DNA from: JADZGC01 sp964613485
GTDB lineage: Bacteria; Patescibacteriota; Saccharimonadia; CAILAD01; GCA-016700035
Assembly: GCA_964613485.1 (NCBI GenBank)
Contig: CAZTHB010000005.1
Coordinates: 1 to 36,086, forward strand
Direction of reading: 5' to 3'
Length of the DNA stretch: 36,086 nucleotides
Shown: piece by piece, positions 20,719 through 28,673 of the stretch
Layout: every line of letters begins with the position of its first letter
How positions within the stretch are numbered: the first letter of the stretch is position 1
Translations under genes and position numbers: made by a program
The notes under the pieces: model-generated
Database searches by the model: none
Told to the model about the DNA's origin: nothing
What the model saw: only the letters and a program-made list of their open reading frames with translations

Positions 20719-23490
20719 TTACCGTCGTGGGCCCGGATTTCGTCGTCGATTACCACTGCGATTACCACTGCGATTACCACTGCGATTATTATTACGATTA
20801 TTAGCATTGCCGTCACGTGATCCAGACCGTACATCATCACGCTTTCCGCCGCTTTGATTGTTTGAGTGGGCAGCCTTGATCATTTCTGAATAGTTACGAG
20901 GCTGAGCATCCGCTACCTCTAGGCGAGGGCGACTCGGCTGCTGAGCTTGTGCTATATCTGCAAATTGATCTTGTTGTGAACCGGAACCTGAAGCTGGCTG
21001 GACATTAGGCCGTTGTCCATTTTGTGCTGTCTCAGGCTCGTGGAAGCCACTCCACTGAGCGATATCGGCTTCCACGATGTCACGCGGACGATTATACATT
21101 TCACGAGAATAGTCAGATATTTCACGCGTGAAATCATGCGTTGGTTCAGGAAGACGTAGCGTCTTAGCCGAAAACGGTACGCTCGTCTCCCCGTCAATCG
21201 ACATGGTGACATAAATATTCTGAATCGAAAGATTCTGTAAATCTGTCGGCTCGAAACTTGGCTCGAAATATCGCGCCAAGGCAGATGCGTCGTCTGCCCC
21301 TACTCTGAAGGTGACCATACTACCCACGTTACCAAACACCGCATCACGTACTTCTGGCACCATCTGAGCGACATACTGGTTTGCAACAGTCAAGTACAAC
21401 CCATACTTACGTGCTTCCGACAAAATAACGGCAAATGACTCAGTTGCGAAGTTCTGAAATTCGTCCACATACAGATAAAATGGTCGGCGTTCGTTGAGCG
21501 GAATATTGGCTCGACTCATAGCTGCGAGCTGGATCTTCGTAATCAAGAGTGCTCCGAGAGTACTCGCATTGTCCTCCCCTAACCGACCACGTGAGAGATC
21601 ACATACCAAAATCTTACCTTCATCCATGATCTTACGGATATCAAAGCTTGAATTAGTTTGACCGATAATGTTACGGATCAATGGATTAGCAGTAAAAGCC
21701 CCCACCTTGTTGAGAATCGGTGCCACCGCCTCGGTCGCAAACTTATCATTCCAGGAAGCAAACTCATTCAGCCAGAATGCCTTAACCTGCAAGTCTTTTA
21801 CTTGCGCGACGACTTCGGTACGGTATTTCTTGTCAGTAAGCATACGAGTGATGCCCAATAGATTCGGCTTATCTGTCTCCAAAAGAGCCAGCAAAGTAAA
21901 GCGCAAGATGTGCTCAAGTCGTGGACCCCAGGAGTCAGCAAACATTTTCTTCAAGACGCCTATAATCTCAGATGCGATCGCACCACGCATATTCGGATCG
22001 TCATTTTCCATCGGGTTGAAGGCGATTGGGTTATCAATATCGTGTGGATTGAAGTACACCACATCCTTAATGCGATGCTCAGGCACATACTTTATGGCAT
22101 CCTGGGCAAAGTCTCCGTGCGGATCAACAATCGCAAAGCCTTGCCGATGATAGATATCGCTCAAAGTTAGTAGCAAGAGTAAGAATGACTTACCCACACC
22201 CGACTTACCAATGATATAGAGATGTCGGACACGGTCTTTGCGCTTAAAGCCAAACTTCATATTGCCCTGACGAAATGTCGTGGTACCAATGAGACTCAAC
22301 TCTTCTTGTGGTGTGTTTGCTAGCGTAGGGACATTTGTAGGTGGCTCACCGACCTTGGTGGTAGTCCAGGCAATACTTGGCGTCTCTACACTCGTATGCG
22401 GCAAGTGATACAGGCTAGCAAGTTCTTCGACATTCAATATCATATTAGACGTGTCTAGATACCGAGCTCGATAATCCTGCAGCGCCTCGACCGTCGTATC
22501 ATAACCGCCACCCGTGAGGCCGTTGAGATTGATGGTATTGTACTGCTTAAAGCCACCAAACAGAGCCTGTAAGCGCTGCTTAGCTGTTTCGGCGGTATCC
22601 CCTACGTATGCTACGCGGATCTTCACTTCATAGCCTATTTTCTCGGCCTTCGTTTCTATCGCCGAATTGACCGTGGTCTGGCCAGGAGAAAGTTCTTTCT
22701 TATCATCCTTCTTCGGTGCACGATCACCCCATTCAGGAGGTACAAATAACGCCCGTAGCAAATTCACCGCCAACTCGAATGGCAAAAATATGATCCGTTG
22801 CTCCCAGTTATGCAGCCAGCCAGTTGGCTTACCATCCTTACTCTCCTTGATGTACTGCAAGCTCTTGGCGTGCCACGAATCATCTACCGGACGCATCAAG
22901 AATTGCACCCAGATCTGCTCATTGCTTTCGAGCTTGGACAGAACGGTTGTAATACCAGCTAGTGGGTCTACCTCGAATGTCTGAAACGTGCGTAGTGGGA
23001 AGATTGAGTCTTTTGTGGTCTTCACCTCAGAGATGACTGTTAGCCGATCATTCACTTCCTGAGTCGTATAATCTTCGACATCCTTCAGTATTTGCACTGT
23101 TGGATACTGAGCATATATCTGACTCTCTACATAATCGCTGAGGTGTTTTGGCACCCAAACATAGAAGTTGATGACATTGTGTACAGATACGATCTCGAAG
23201 CTGAGATGTTCCTGGATCGAGCCTTCACTATCAATCTCTGATTTTGGACGCAAGATCCCATGCAAAGAAGCAAATAGCTGCTCCGCAGAGAGTTCTTTCT
23301 TATCATTATTTTTCGGCACCACGATCTGCAAAAGCGTGTGTTCGACAGTCGACACATACTCAGTTCGACGTCGATTTTGCCAGATTTGCCAAATCAGATA
23401 TGCAGCAATAAGCGTCCAGCCCCAAAACTGAAACAAAGCTATACCGATTATGGAGAAAACGGCTCCGAATATTTGTATGAGAAAATCCAT
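20719..23490 (-). CDS. TraG/VirB4-like type IV secretion ATPase
   Basis: A 923-residue membrane-tethered ATPase. N-terminal hydrophobic helices (about 5-40) anchor it. Residues 45-410 contain no motif that I recognise. The ATPase core holds Walker A 'GKSGVGKSFLL' (K434), 'AIVDPHGDF' nearby, and Walker B 'YLYVDEFQNF' (D676, E677), as in type IV coupling proteins and DUF87 ATPases, which move DNA or protein across membranes. The last 100 residues are low-complexity, ending in SGNR repeats and RRR. Neighbouring type IV genes are absent. TACAAT at 23503-23498 (minus) predicts +1 one base before the ATG. Role in DNA uptake or host contact is inferred. Confidence 0.82.
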   Translation of the reverse strand: MDFLIQIFGAVFSIIGIALFQFWGWTLIAAYLIWQIWQNRRRTEYVSTVEHTLLQIVVPKNNDKKELSAEQLFASLHGILRPKSEIDSEGSIQEHLSFEIVSVHNVINFYVWVPKHLSDYVESQIYAQYPTVQILKDVEDYTTQEVNDRLTVISEVKTTKDSIFPLRTFQTFEVDPLAGITTVLSKLESNEQIWVQFLMRPVDDSWHAKSLQYIKESKDGKPTGWLHNWEQRIIFLPFELAVNLLRALFVPPEWGDRAPKKDDKKELSPGQTTVNSAIETKAEKIGYEVKIRVAYVGDTAETAKQRLQALFGGFKQYNTINLNGLTGGGYDTTVEALQDYRARYLDTSNMILNVEELASLYHLPHTSVETPSIAWTTTKVGEPPTNVPTLANTPQEELSLIGTTTFRQGNMKFGFKRKDRVRHLYIIGKSGVGKSFLLLLLTLSDIYHRQGFAIVDPHGDFAQDAIKYVPEHRIKDVVYFNPHDIDNPIAFNPMENDDPNMRGAIASEIIGVLKKMFADSWGPRLEHILRFTLLALLETDKPNLLGITRMLTDKKYRTEVVAQVKDLQVKAFWLNEFASWNDKFATEAVAPILNKVGAFTANPLIRNIIGQTNSSFDIRKIMDEGKILVCDLSRGRLGEDNASTLGALLITKIQLAAMSRANIPLNERRPFYLYVDEFQNFATESFAVILSEARKYGLYLTVANQYVAQMVPEVRDAVFGNVGSMVTFRVGADDASALARYFEPSFEPTDLQNLSIQNIYVTMSIDGETSVPFSAKTLRLPEPTHDFTREISDYSREMYNRPRDIVEADIAQWSGFHEPETAQNGQRPNVQPASGSGSQQDQFADIAQAQQPSRPRLEVADAQPRNYSEMIKAAHSNNQSGGKRDDVRSGSRDGNANNRNNNRSGNRSGNRSGNRRRNPGPRR
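20747..20782 (-). repeat. Three tandem 12-bp repeats in the ATPase C terminus
   Basis: CGATTACCACTG occurs three times head to tail (20747, 20759, 20771) with a partial fourth copy. On the coding strand it encodes SGNR-type units (about residues 903-915). In-frame 12-bp units allow slippage that lengthens or shortens the tail without a frameshift. Confidence 0.9.
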
Positions 23491-23497
23491 TATGCTT

Positions 23498-23503
23498 ATT
23501 GTA
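23498..23503 (-). promoter_or_regulatory. -10 element of the TraG-like gene, leaderless
   Basis: Minus-strand TACAAT with +1 at about 23491, next to the ATG at 23490. It is preceded by GGG, not TG, and has no clear -35. Confidence 0.5.
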
Positions 23504-23569
23504 CCCTACTTCGAGGTAATCTCGAGTGGATTAGATGGTCGAAGATAGTAAGTCCCAACTCCGACCGAA

Positions 23570-24658
23570 TTAGTCTTGCTTGGCAGGACGGCCGCGACGC
23601 TTGCGAGGTTCTGGCACGAAATCACTCTTGAGAGCGTACATACCTTTTGATACTCGCTCAAACTGTGGCTTCTCTTGCAAGTTCAAAGCAATAGTTGCTA
23701 CCTTCACCTGACGACGAGCCAGAACGCGCTTGATGATCTCCTCACGACTCAACGGTGACTCTTCCTGCAGAATCTGTGCGATGATATCCGCGACGGTTCC
23801 AGCTTGGTAGCCCCATTCCGCAAGTGCGTAAATACCGCGACCGATCAATACAAATCGACTGTCCTTGATGAGCTCATTATGCACCGCCTGAGTAGTGACA
23901 GACTTCGGATTCGCTTGAAGCTTCGAGATCTTATCGGCGATATCAGTGAAGTGCATTGGACGACCGGCTTTCTTGAGAACGAGGTAGGTCTTATCACGGA
24001 TACTCTTCGGGTTTACTTCTGGCCACGAGATCATCCCCCAGCTGCCGTCGAGGCTTACAATCCGCTTAGATGCACCAGCTAGTTCCTGAAGAGCCGAGCT
24101 CGTATGCGGCCCGTCAATAGCTCCGTGCAGCTTATCAAACTTCACTGGTTTCGAGAGCTCCTTCAGGGCTGCGACGAGCTGCTGGTGTAGTTTTACAACC
24201 GTATCATAATCATATGTTTCTGATGAAGCAATCAAGGGGCTGATTTCGTCTGTCTGTTCAACCAAGATCACTTCCGGGGTGATGCGCACGAGATAGGCCA
24301 GATTAGGTAAATCTGAAGCCGCGAGATGCATTTCTCGAGCTGCAGTTGCTAATTGACTCATCCCACCCTGCACCTGGATATGCTTCACAAGAGCTTCACG
24401 AGCTTCGTTTTGGGCTGCAAACTGATCACGTATCTTTGCAACAGCCGCTTTTTCGATCTGTCGAACTCGCTCACGAGTAATGCCGAGCTCGGTCCCAATC
24501 TGCTCGAGGGTGTGCTGATCGTGCGCCTTGATGCCGTGGCGCTTGGCGACAACCAAACGATCTCGGTCTTTTTTCAGTAACAACAAACTCTCGTCGATTA
24601 ATTGCTCGACGAGCTCACGAAATATTGATTCTTGAGAGGGATTTGCAGATTGAGACAT
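23570..24658 (-). CDS. Sigma-region-4 and HARE-HTH domain regulator with C-terminal AT-hook
   Basis: A 362-residue DNA-binding protein. Residues 49-76 ('HTLEQIGTELGITRERVRQIEKAA') match sigma-70 region 4, which reads -35 elements; regions 2 and 3 are missing. A central part of unknown fold (about 80-215) follows. Residues 222-282 ('HFTDIADKISKL...GRGIYAL') match the HARE-HTH domain seen in RNA polymerase delta subunit and chromatin proteins; a second similar winged helix spans about 288-344. The end, 'RKRRGRPAKQD', contains the AT-hook core RGRP. It is probably a polymerase-associated regulator, not a full sigma factor. ATG 24658 is preferred to a TTG 42 bases upstream, which would sit at the transcript's 5' end. 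Confidence 0.8.
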   Translation of the reverse strand: MSQSANPSQESIFRELVEQLIDESLLLLKKDRDRLVVAKRHGIKAHDQHTLEQIGTELGITRERVRQIEKAAVAKIRDQFAAQNEAREALVKHIQVQGGMSQLATAAREMHLAASDLPNLAYLVRITPEVILVEQTDEISPLIASSETYDYDTVVKLHQQLVAALKELSKPVKFDKLHGAIDGPHTSSALQELAGASKRIVSLDGSWGMISWPEVNPKSIRDKTYLVLKKAGRPMHFTDIADKISKLQANPKSVTTQAVHNELIKDSRFVLIGRGIYALAEWGYQAGTVADIIAQILQEESPLSREEIIKRVLARRQVKVATIALNLQEKPQFERVSKGMYALKSDFVPEPRKRRGRPAKQD

Positions 24659-24705
24659 ACTAAAATATTCCACCCGCCAGGTGTTTCGATTGAAACTCAA
24701 GCATT

Positions 24706-24734
24706 ATTATATCATCTTGGTTTTAGTTGGTCAA
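24706..24734 (-). promoter_or_regulatory. Near-consensus promoter of the sigma4/HARE gene
   Basis: Minus strand: TTGACC (24734-24729), exactly 17 bases, then TATAAT (24711-24706), itself preceded by TGA as an extended -10. +1 near 24699 gives a 41-base leader. It lies directly beyond the topA stop. Confidence 0.75.
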
Positions 24735-24751
24735 CTATTTTTGTATACTTT

Positions 24752-26758
24752 TTACTCTGAATCATCAGAAGCACCATCTGATTTCGGCTTCGTCCAGGTT
24801 GCGTAATCACAATCCGGGTATCGACTACAACCCCAAAAACGTCTTCCCTTCTTCGTCTTGCGTTCGACTAATTCACCTTCATGACAAGTTGGGCAATCAA
24901 TCCCGGTCTTTTTCAAGATTGGCTTAGCATTCTTGCAATCAGGCCAGCCCGAGCATGCAAGAAACTGCCCGAAACGCCCCTGTTTGATCACCATCATCTT
25001 ACCGCACAAGTCACACTTCTCGTCCGTCTCAATGACTGGTAATTGAGCACGCGGAATGCTCTCCTGCTTTTCTTCGATAAGCTTATGCATCGGCTCATAA
25101 TATTCTTTGATAACCGGCTTCCAGGCTCGCTTCCCTTCTGCAACATCATCGAGGTGATCTTCCATCTCAGCGGTAAACTCTGGATCTGTTACGAAGTCAA
25201 AATGTTCGCTTAACAGATCACTCACTACCATACCTGTCGGCTGAGGCACCAAACGCTTATCCTCGCTCAGTACATAGCCGCGCGAGATAATAGTCGCAAT
25301 AGTCGGAGCATAGGTACTTGGTCGACCAATGCCAGCTTCTTCAAGCTTTTTCACCAGAGTAGCTTCAGAGTATCTGGCTGGAGGCTGAGTAAAATGCTGA
25401 TCCCCTCGCACATCTCGTAATACTAATTTTTCGCCGTCTTTAATATCTGGCAGAATCGGGGCATCTTCCTTCGATTGCATTGGATATATCTTCATAAAAC
25501 CGTCGAATTTCATTACGCGCCCACTCGCACGCACGCCATACTGCTGCTTGCTCTGTGCCGTAATCTTGATGCTCGTCTGCTCAAACTCGGCATCTGGCAT
25601 CTGACTCGCCAAAGCTCGTTGCCATATCAAGTTATATAACTTTGTCTCATCAGTGTTTTGTCGCTGTACCTGCTCTGGATGCATACTCGGATTGGTTGGG
25701 CGAATTGCCTCGTGAGCTTCTTGCGCACCACGCGATTTGGTCTTAAACGGACGCGGCTTATCTAGGCTATATTTACTACCATACGTGTCTACTAGGGTCT
25801 TCTTAATGGCGGTCAGAGCCTGGGCTGAGAGCGAAACCGAATCGGTTCGCATATATGAGATAAGTCCTGCCTCATACAGGCCTTGTGCCGCCCGCATAGT
25901 ACGACGAGCTGCGAATCCGAGTCGTCGATATGCATCCTGCTGCAATGTAGAAGTAGTAAACGGCGCAACCGGGCGCTTTTTCATCGGTTTCTTTTCAACC
26001 GAATCAACAATATACGTCGCATTCTTCAGATCATCTACGACGGTAGTACTATCTTTTTCATTATCAAGCTCGGCTTTTTTACCGGCGATTTCGGCGAGAC
26101 GAGCCGTAAAATCCCCGTCAGTAGCCTTCAAATCGATATCGACCGTCCAGTATTCTTCGGCCTTAAATGCTTCAATCTCTTTTTCTCGATCAGTAATAAA
26201 CTTCAAAGCCACACTCTGCACACGACCTGCCGACAAGCCATAGCGCACTTTCTTCCACAGCACTGGCGAAAGCGAATATCCCACTAGCCGATCAAGCACG
26301 CGACGAGCCTGCTGTGCATCTACGAGATCCTGGTTAATATCGCGTGGATGTTCTACAGCATCGAGCAATGCCGGCTTCGTAATCTCTGAGAAGGTTATAC
26401 GCTTCACTTGCTGTTCAGGCTTGAGGTCAAGTGTTTGCGCGAGGTGCCAGGCAATCGCCTCCCCCTCGCGGTCAAGGTCAGTTGCGAGGTACACAATATC
26501 CGCACCTTGAGTTGCTTTATTGAGCGCCTTAATCTTACTGGCCTGCCCGCGTGGCACCATGTATTGCGGCTCGTAATCATGTTCTATATCTATACCAAGC
26601 TTTGATTTCGGCAAATCGCGTACATGCCCATAGCTGGCAACGACTTTGTAGCCCTTGCCGAGATATCCTTCTATTGTCTTACCCTTAGCAGGGCTCTCTA
26701 CAATAAGAACGGATTTGGTTGCTGATTTGCGTGGTTTTGATGCTGACTTTGCTGCCAT
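24752..26758 (-). CDS. topA: DNA topoisomerase I
   Basis: Type IA topoisomerase (668 residues) that relaxes negative supercoils. The TOPRIM domain starts at 'VLIVESPAKGKTIEGYLGKGY' (about 17) and contains 'DLDREGEAIAWHL' with the metal-binding acidic residues. The catalytic Tyr is in 'GLISYMRTDSVSLS', near residue 300. The C terminus holds two four-cysteine zinc ribbons: 'CDLCGKMM...CSGWPDCKNAKP' and 'CPTCHEGE...CSRYPDCDY'. TGA plus TACAAT at 26774-26766 (minus) puts +1 next to the ATG. A second possible promoter, TTGACA at 26846-26841 with TACACT at 26822-26817, lies further upstream. Confidence 0.97.
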   Translation of the reverse strand: MAAKSASKPRKSATKSVLIVESPAKGKTIEGYLGKGYKVVASYGHVRDLPKSKLGIDIEHDYEPQYMVPRGQASKIKALNKATQGADIVYLATDLDREGEAIAWHLAQTLDLKPEQQVKRITFSEITKPALLDAVEHPRDINQDLVDAQQARRVLDRLVGYSLSPVLWKKVRYGLSAGRVQSVALKFITDREKEIEAFKAEEYWTVDIDLKATDGDFTARLAEIAGKKAELDNEKDSTTVVDDLKNATYIVDSVEKKPMKKRPVAPFTTSTLQQDAYRRLGFAARRTMRAAQGLYEAGLISYMRTDSVSLSAQALTAIKKTLVDTYGSKYSLDKPRPFKTKSRGAQEAHEAIRPTNPSMHPEQVQRQNTDETKLYNLIWQRALASQMPDAEFEQTSIKITAQSKQQYGVRASGRVMKFDGFMKIYPMQSKEDAPILPDIKDGEKLVLRDVRGDQHFTQPPARYSEATLVKKLEEAGIGRPSTYAPTIATIISRGYVLSEDKRLVPQPTGMVVSDLLSEHFDFVTDPEFTAEMEDHLDDVAEGKRAWKPVIKEYYEPMHKLIEEKQESIPRAQLPVIETDEKCDLCGKMMVIKQGRFGQFLACSGWPDCKNAKPILKKTGIDCPTCHEGELVERKTKKGRRFWGCSRYPDCDYATWTKPKSDGASDDSE

Positions 26759-26765
26759 GATGGGT

Positions 26766-26774
26766 ATTGTATCA
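26766..26774 (-). promoter_or_regulatory. Extended -10 promoter of topA, leaderless
   Basis: Minus-strand TGA plus TACAAT (26771-26766) with +1 at 26759, one base before the ATG at 26758. No Shine-Dalgarno is present. Confidence 0.65.
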
Positions 26775-26859
26775 AATAATCCTTATGCTTCGCTGATATA
26801 TAACAGAAACTTGCCGAGTGTACAGGGTCTTTTGCCATATTGTCAAATCTCATACTACC

Positions 26860-27753
26860 TTAGCGCGCTATCCACTGCCCCGTACCGACCGCCGTCACCT
26901 CGCCTGTCAACTCGAGAAGGCTCATAATCTCAATAACTTGCTGTACTGGCCTTTGAGTCAATTTTGCAAGTCCATCCGCTGACATCGCTCGAGCTTGCAG
27001 GGCGGTGAGAACTGTATGCTCTAACGTACCAATCTTGTATTTAGTCACTACCCCATCATCACTAGCCTCAGGCTTCATAAGCCCAAGTGCCGTCCATATA
27101 TCATCTACGCCATGTATCGGCACTGCGCCAGCGCGTATGAGGTTATTTGGGCCTTCAGAACGAGCGCTTGTAATAGCACCTGGAACCGCCATAACCACAC
27201 GATTCTCATCAAGCGCTAAGTGAGCGGTTATCAGCGAGCCAGAACGCGCATCAGCTTCAGGCACAAGTACCCCCATACTCATGCCTGCAATGATGCGGTT
27301 ACGAGCTGGAAAGTGATGCTTCAGTGGGGGTGTACCTTCATCATATTCAGATACAAGCGCACCACCCGACCGGACGATCTGTTCCGCCAGCACCTTATTC
27401 GCGGCCGGATAGCATACATCAAGCCCGCACCCCAGTACTGCGACAGTCTTACCGCCCGCCGCTACAGCTGCTCGATGGGCGATCGTATCAATGCCATACG
27501 CTAATCCGCTAACAATAATGAGCCCAGCCTGCGCCAGCTCAAACGCCATGCGATATGCCACTTCTTCCCCATACGCTGTTGGCTTCCGAGTCCCTACGAT
27601 CGCTATTGCCTGACCAACTGGCAGCTCACCTCGGATATAGAGCTGTTTGGGCGCATTATGTATATGCGTAAGCTGGAGGCAAATATCCTTGTGCTTATCA
27701 TTTTTATATTGTATAGATGTTATGCTTGTTTCTCGATATGATTTTGTATACAA
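26860..27753 (-). CDS. dprA: DNA-processing protein DprA
   Basis: DprA (297 residues) binds incoming single-stranded DNA and loads RecA during natural transformation. The Rossmann core has 'AIVGTRKPTAYGEEVA', 'IVSGLAYGIDTIAHRAAV', 'AVLGCGLDVCYPAAN', 'PLKHHFPARNRIIAGMS', and 'EADARSGSLITA'. A C-terminal winged helix (about 230-290) is present; an N-terminal SAM domain is lacking. The start is TTG at 27753, well supported by AAGGAGA (27767-27761) 7 bases upstream; no ATG fits. With the TraG-like ATPase and RecO this points to DNA uptake or exchange, though no com pilus or channel gene is in view. Confidence 0.93.
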   Translation of the reverse strand: MYTKSYRETSITSIQYKNDKHKDICLQLTHIHNAPKQLYIRGELPVGQAIAIVGTRKPTAYGEEVAYRMAFELAQAGLIIVSGLAYGIDTIAHRAAVAAGGKTVAVLGCGLDVCYPAANKVLAEQIVRSGGALVSEYDEGTPPLKHHFPARNRIIAGMSMGVLVPEADARSGSLITAHLALDENRVVMAVPGAITSARSEGPNNLIRAGAVPIHGVDDIWTALGLMKPEASDDGVVTKYKIGTLEHTVLTALQARAMSADGLAKLTQRPVQQVIEIMSLLELTGEVTAVGTGQWIAR

Positions 27754-27776
27754 TTAAAAATCTCCTTACGAATGTA

Positions 27777-27805
27777 TTGACTATTAAGCACAACTGTGTT
27801 AGTAT
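27777..27805 (+). promoter_or_regulatory. Promoter of the candidate small RNA
   Basis: TTGACT at 27777-27782, 17 bases, TAGTAT at 27800-27805 preceded by TGT as an extended -10. +1 is predicted near 27812. On the opposite strand TATACT (27806-27801) overlaps it and would drive dprA with +1 near 27794, so this is probably a divergent promoter pair. Confidence 0.6.
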
Positions 27806-27811
27806 ACATCG

Positions 27812-28051
27812 CGTACCTAAAAACTTTTTGAAAACCTGCTCATCTTCCTCCTGGAAGTGAGCGCTCTGCTATTGCGGGGCCATATCCTAAAACTCACCCT
27901 CCTTTAGGTATACCGCATTAGCAGATCGCTCCCTTTCATGACCACGGTTGTATATATTTATTCAGACAACCGCAAAACCCCTCATACGGTGGCATGGAAG
28001 GGATAAATGAAAAGTCCACATCGGTTTCGACTGGTGTGGTCTTTTCATTTA
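27812..28051 (+). ncRNA. Candidate structured small RNA between dprA and pth
   Basis: Bounded by a good promoter and a strong terminator, with no ORF. Hairpin A: CTTCC 27844-27848 with GGAAG 27853-27857, loop TCCT, extended by GCTCA/TGAGC. Rod B (27859-27931): GAGCG/CGCTC, TCTGCTA/TAGCAGA, TGCGG/CCGCA and CCTAAA/TTTAGG, each separated by small mismatches, apical loop ACTCACCCTCC. Hairpin C: CGGTTGT 27945-27951 with ACAACCG 27966-27972. The loop of B plus the next bases read TCACCCTCCTTT, one base longer than the 16S anti-Shine-Dalgarno region. Matches to RNase P, tmRNA, SRP and 6S were not seen. Plus strand is inferred from promoter and terminator. Confidence 0.5.
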
Positions 28052-28106
28052 TACCGATATATTGAGTCTACCTAATATACGAACAAAAAGCGAGCATGAG
28101 GGGTTT
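27975..28106. repeat. 11-bp perfect inverted repeat flanking the terminator
   Basis: AAACCCCTCAT (27975-27985) and ATGAGGGGTTT (28096-28106) are exact inverse complements 110 bases apart and enclose the terminator. They could close a large stem in either transcript or may be the footprint of a small inserted element. Confidence 0.7.
28004..28051. terminator. Strong bidirectional terminator (pth on minus, small RNA on plus)
   Basis: TAAATGAAAAG 28004-28014 pairs with CTTTTCATTTA 28041-28051, and CCACATCGG 28016-28024 with the matching arm 28031-28039, loop TTTCGA. One T-T mismatch interrupts a stem of about 20 bp. T-rich sequence follows the GC part in both directions. Confidence 0.85.
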
Positions 28107-28118
28107 GTAATCTACAAG

Positions 28119-28658
28119 TTAACTAGATGTCGCTGCGATGTGATACTCACCGCGCAGTTCTTTGATAGCGCGCCCGATCAGAGCCTTCATCTGTGACCGC
28201 TCATCAGCCGTAAATCGACCGAGCACAAATTCTTGCAAGTCCACATGACGCAGCAAGTCGTTCCCGATCCCAATACGCAATCGATTTACCATATGGCTAT
28301 AATCCTTCGCGACCGAACGAAGACCGTTGTGATGTGCGCCTGTCACAATTGCCTTACGAAACCGTAGGTCCCCAAAGCTCAGATCACGATCATCGACGAC
28401 GATACACACATCTTCGGGCTCAACCTTATAGTAATCCGCTACCGACCGCACTGCTCGCCCAGAATCATTCATATACGTCTGTGGCTTGACGAGCAGTGTC
28501 TCACCAATTGCAGCCACCTGCGAACACCATGCAGGCTTATCTTGCCATGAAGCGTGTGCTTGTGCAGCTAGTTCATCAACCACAGCAAAGCCAATGTTAT
28601 GGCGTGTACCATCATATTGCTTACCGGGGTTACCCAGCCCAACGATAATCTGCTTCAT
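28119..28658 (-). CDS. pth: Peptidyl-tRNA hydrolase
   Basis: Pth (179 residues) releases stalled peptides from tRNA so that the tRNA can be reused. The signature 'IIVGLGNPGKQYDGTRHNIGF' carries the conserved Asn10 and catalytic His20. 'KPQTYMNDSG' is present, 'VVDDRDLSFG' supplies the active-site Asp near residue 93, and 'GAHHNGLRS' supplies the Asn near 110. Length is slightly below the usual 190. It lies 15 bases after the der stop, without a clear Shine-Dalgarno, and is probably cotranscribed with der. Transcription should stop at the terminator 28004-28051. Confidence 0.95.
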   Translation of the reverse strand: MKQIIVGLGNPGKQYDGTRHNIGFAVVDELAAQAHASWQDKPAWCSQVAAIGETLLVKPQTYMNDSGRAVRSVADYYKVEPEDVCIVVDDRDLSFGDLRFRKAIVTGAHHNGLRSVAKDYSHMVNRLRIGIGNDLLRHVDLQEFVLGRFTADERSQMKALIGRAIKELRGEYHIAATSS

Positions 28659-28673
28659 GTATTGATTCGCTTA

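Noticed and set aside
20747..20782. Short tandem repeats that might suggest a CRISPR array
   Set aside because: 12-bp units are contiguous without spacers and lie in frame inside a coding region.
20568..20804. 78-codon plus-strand ORF ending in HCDY repeats
   Set aside because: Its end is the antisense of the 12-bp repeats of the ATPase gene; no promoter or ribosome binding site, and it runs through two hairpins.
27838..27931. Possible RNase P or signal recognition particle RNA
   Set aside because: The conserved RNase P AGGAAAGUC and ACAGA elements and the SRP GGAAG/AGCAGCC apical motif are not found on either strand.
28023..28034. GGTTTCGACTGG, similar to the conserved 5' segment of tmRNA
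   Set aside because: It sits in a terminator hairpin loop; there is no acceptor stem, T-arm sequence or tag reading frame nearby.
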